This document shows positions 35,867 through 37,192 of a DNA stretch of 37,192 nt, one piece after another; position 1 is the first letter of the stretch, and the number at the start of each line of letters is the position of its first letter. A program made the translations under genes and the position numbers. The stretch covers positions 1 through 37,192 of the forward strand of contig PGYG01000045.1 in assembly GCA_002839545.1 (NCBI GenBank). The letters are read 5' to 3'. Source of the DNA: Candidatus Methanoperedentaceae archaeon HGW-Methanoperedenaceae-1 (lineage in GTDB: Archaea > Halobacteriota > Methanosarcinia > Methanosarcinales > Methanoperedenaceae). The notes beneath the pieces are model-generated. The model saw only the letters and a list, made by a program, of their open reading frames with translations, had not been told where the DNA came from and searched no databases.

Positions 35867-37147
35867 TTACAGTAACCGTGCCGGTATCTTCTGTTTCCCG
35901 ATAAGGTCCTGCACATCCTCAGCATCCCTTATGACATCATACTTTCCGTCTTTAACAAGTATCTCGGCGCATCTCGGTCTTCCGTTATACTGGCTGCTCA
36001 TGCTAAAGCCATAGGCTCCTGTATCCAGCAATGCCACAAGGTCGCCCTTATCAACATGTGGAAGCACCCTGTCATGAGCCTGGATGTCGCCTGTCTCGCA
36101 TATCGGACCGACAATGGTGTAGGTTTTCTCAGCGGGAAGGTCTGCCTTGTTTGCCAGCAGGGCATAATGGTATGAATCATACATGGTCGGGCGGATAAGG
36201 AGGTTGAACCCCGCATCCACACCAACGAAAGTACGGGCTGCGTGTTTGACCGTATTCACGCGGGCAAGCAGTATGGTTGTGTCCCCGACTATGTACCTTC
36301 CTGGCTCAAGGATAAGTTTCGGCGATATCCCGATTCCTGAGATTCGGTCATTAAACACCGGAAGAATAACATTTGCAAGGTCATGCGGAGTCGGAGTCGG
36401 CTTTCCTTTTTCGTAAGGAATGCCAAGCCCTGAGCCGACATCCACGAATTCAAGGTCGATACCAAGCCTTGTTATCTCTTCAACAAGGTCCATTACTTTC
36501 TCAGTTGCTTCAATAAAAGGAGTTGTATCAAGAATCTGGGAGCCGATGTGGCAGTGAATGCCAATGGGAGCAATGCCGGGAAGCTGCGAAGCTTCGCGGT
36601 AAATTGCGGTCACTTCTTCTGCCGGGATTCCGAATTTTGATGTACGCAATCCTGTGGATATTTTCGGGTGGGTTTTTGCGGAAACATTGGGGTTCACGCG
36701 GAATGCGATATTCACGGTTTTGCCCATAGCAGTTGCAATTGCAGATAATGTGTGCAGTTCATCCTTTGAATCAACAGAAACCCGGATTCCTGTTTCCACT
36801 GCTTTTCCGAGTTCAAAATCCGTCTTTGAGTTACCGTTAAACAGTATCTTCCCGCGCGGGATTCCTGCAAGGAGCGCCATGTAGAGTTCCCCGTAACTGA
36901 ACACATCTGCACCAGCGCCTTGCAGTGCAAGTATCCTCATTACAGCAAGGCTTCCGTTGGCTTTTGCAGCGTAATAAATATCTGCGTCATGAAATGCGTT
37001 CCTGTATGCCGAAAAATTCTCAACAATCCGTGACTCGTTGGTGACATATAGGGGTGTACCGAATTGTTCCGCAAGTTCTGTTGTATCAACGCCGCCGAGC
37101 GTCAGGTGATGGTTTTTGACCTCAAGATGGTTTTTTATCGTGAACAT
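35867..37147 (-). CDS. lysA: Diaminopimelate decarboxylase
   Basis: A PLP-dependent decarboxylase that makes lysine in the last step of the diaminopimelate pathway. From the ATG at 37147 it has 426 residues. The PLP lysine is in YYAAKANGS (residue 62), HCHIGSQI and GSGLGIPY are conserved, GPICETGDI holds the dimer-site cysteine, and GAYGFSMSSQYN closes the active site. A GTG at 37156 would add three residues. I prefer 37147 because the minus-strand ACTATAATAT at 37171-37180 is about 28 nt from it, matching leaderless spacing. Confidence 0.93.
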   Translation of the reverse strand: MFTIKNHLEVKNHHLTLGGVDTTELAEQFGTPLYVTNESRIVENFSAYRNAFHDADIYYAAKANGSLAVMRILALQGAGADVFSYGELYMALLAGIPRGKILFNGNSKTDFELGKAVETGIRVSVDSKDELHTLSAIATAMGKTVNIAFRVNPNVSAKTHPKISTGLRTSKFGIPAEEVTAIYREASQLPGIAPIGIHCHIGSQILDTTPFIEATEKVMDLVEEITRLGIDLEFVDVGSGLGIPYEKGKPTPTPHDLANVILPVFNDRISGIGISPKLILEPGRYIVGDTTILLARVNTVKHAARTFVGVDAGFNLLIRPTMYDSYHYALLANKADLPAEKTYTIVGPICETGDIQAHDRVLPHVDKGDLVALLDTGAYGFSMSSQYNGRPRCAEILVKDGKYDVIRDAEDVQDLIGKQKIPARLL

Positions 37148-37170
37148 AGCTTCCACAATTAGCTGAAATT

Positions 37171-37180
37171 ATATTATAGT
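37171..37180 (-). promoter_or_regulatory. TATA-like box for lysA
   Basis: On the minus strand ACTATAATAT is centred about 28 nt from the lysA ATG at 37147. It supports a start within a few bases of the transcript end and argues for the ATG over the upstream GTG. Confidence 0.45.
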
Positions 37181-37192
37181 TATCCCAATTAA

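Overview
The window is archaeal and most likely comes from the Methanosarcinales, possibly the Ca. Methanoperedens (ANME-2d) lineage. This is inferred from gene content, not from a database search. The main evidence is methanogenesis marker protein 8 (DUF2099), a MfnA-type tyrosine decarboxylase for methanofuran synthesis, a class I LysRS, an archaeal diadenylate cyclase, a TRAM-domain protein, CDC48, an Agl23-type membrane protein, and TATA-like boxes about 25 nt upstream of several start codons. No intact tRNA, rRNA or CRISPR array was seen.

Region 1 (1-10.3 kb) mixes housekeeping genes with decayed ones. Intact genes include mfnA, dadD, a DUF116 protein, a DUF3795 protein, a nuclease-fold hypothetical and a DUF234-type ATPase. 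Broken items are a hicA/hicB remnant, a tRNA-like sequence without its anticodon arm, an enolase gene with a 22-nt frame-shifting deletion, a RelE-type toxin fragment, a second diverged enolase 3' end and an AAA ATPase split by a deletion and frameshift.

Region 2 (10.3-20 kb) is metabolic core: aconitase AcnB, diadenylate cyclase DacZ overlapping a lipoprotein gene, a MobB-MoaE fusion, ArgS, and a glutaredoxin-like protein followed by anaerobic ribonucleotide reductase NrdD. Region 3 (20-24.9 kb) is an accessory island. A complete AvaI/BsoBI-like type II restriction-modification pair overlaps the 3' end of nrdD. A RelBE-like and a VapBC-like toxin-antitoxin module follow, separated and flanked by three diverged copies of a roughly 110-145 nt non-coding repeat, and then a hairpin element.

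Region 4 (24.8-26 kb) holds a TRAM protein and three tandem, nearly identical genes for small proteins with an RGG-rich N-terminus and a CxxC-x17-CxxC zinc ribbon; the middle copy is frameshifted. A terminator closes the cluster. This looks like an RNA-binding or stress module and is the best candidate here for an undescribed system. Region 5 (26.1-37.2 kb) is core again: cdc48-hsp20, lysK divergent from coaD, mmp8, moaD-moeA, an Agl23-like membrane protein, larE and lysA. Together with mobB-moaE, the window carries several steps of molybdenum cofactor synthesis.
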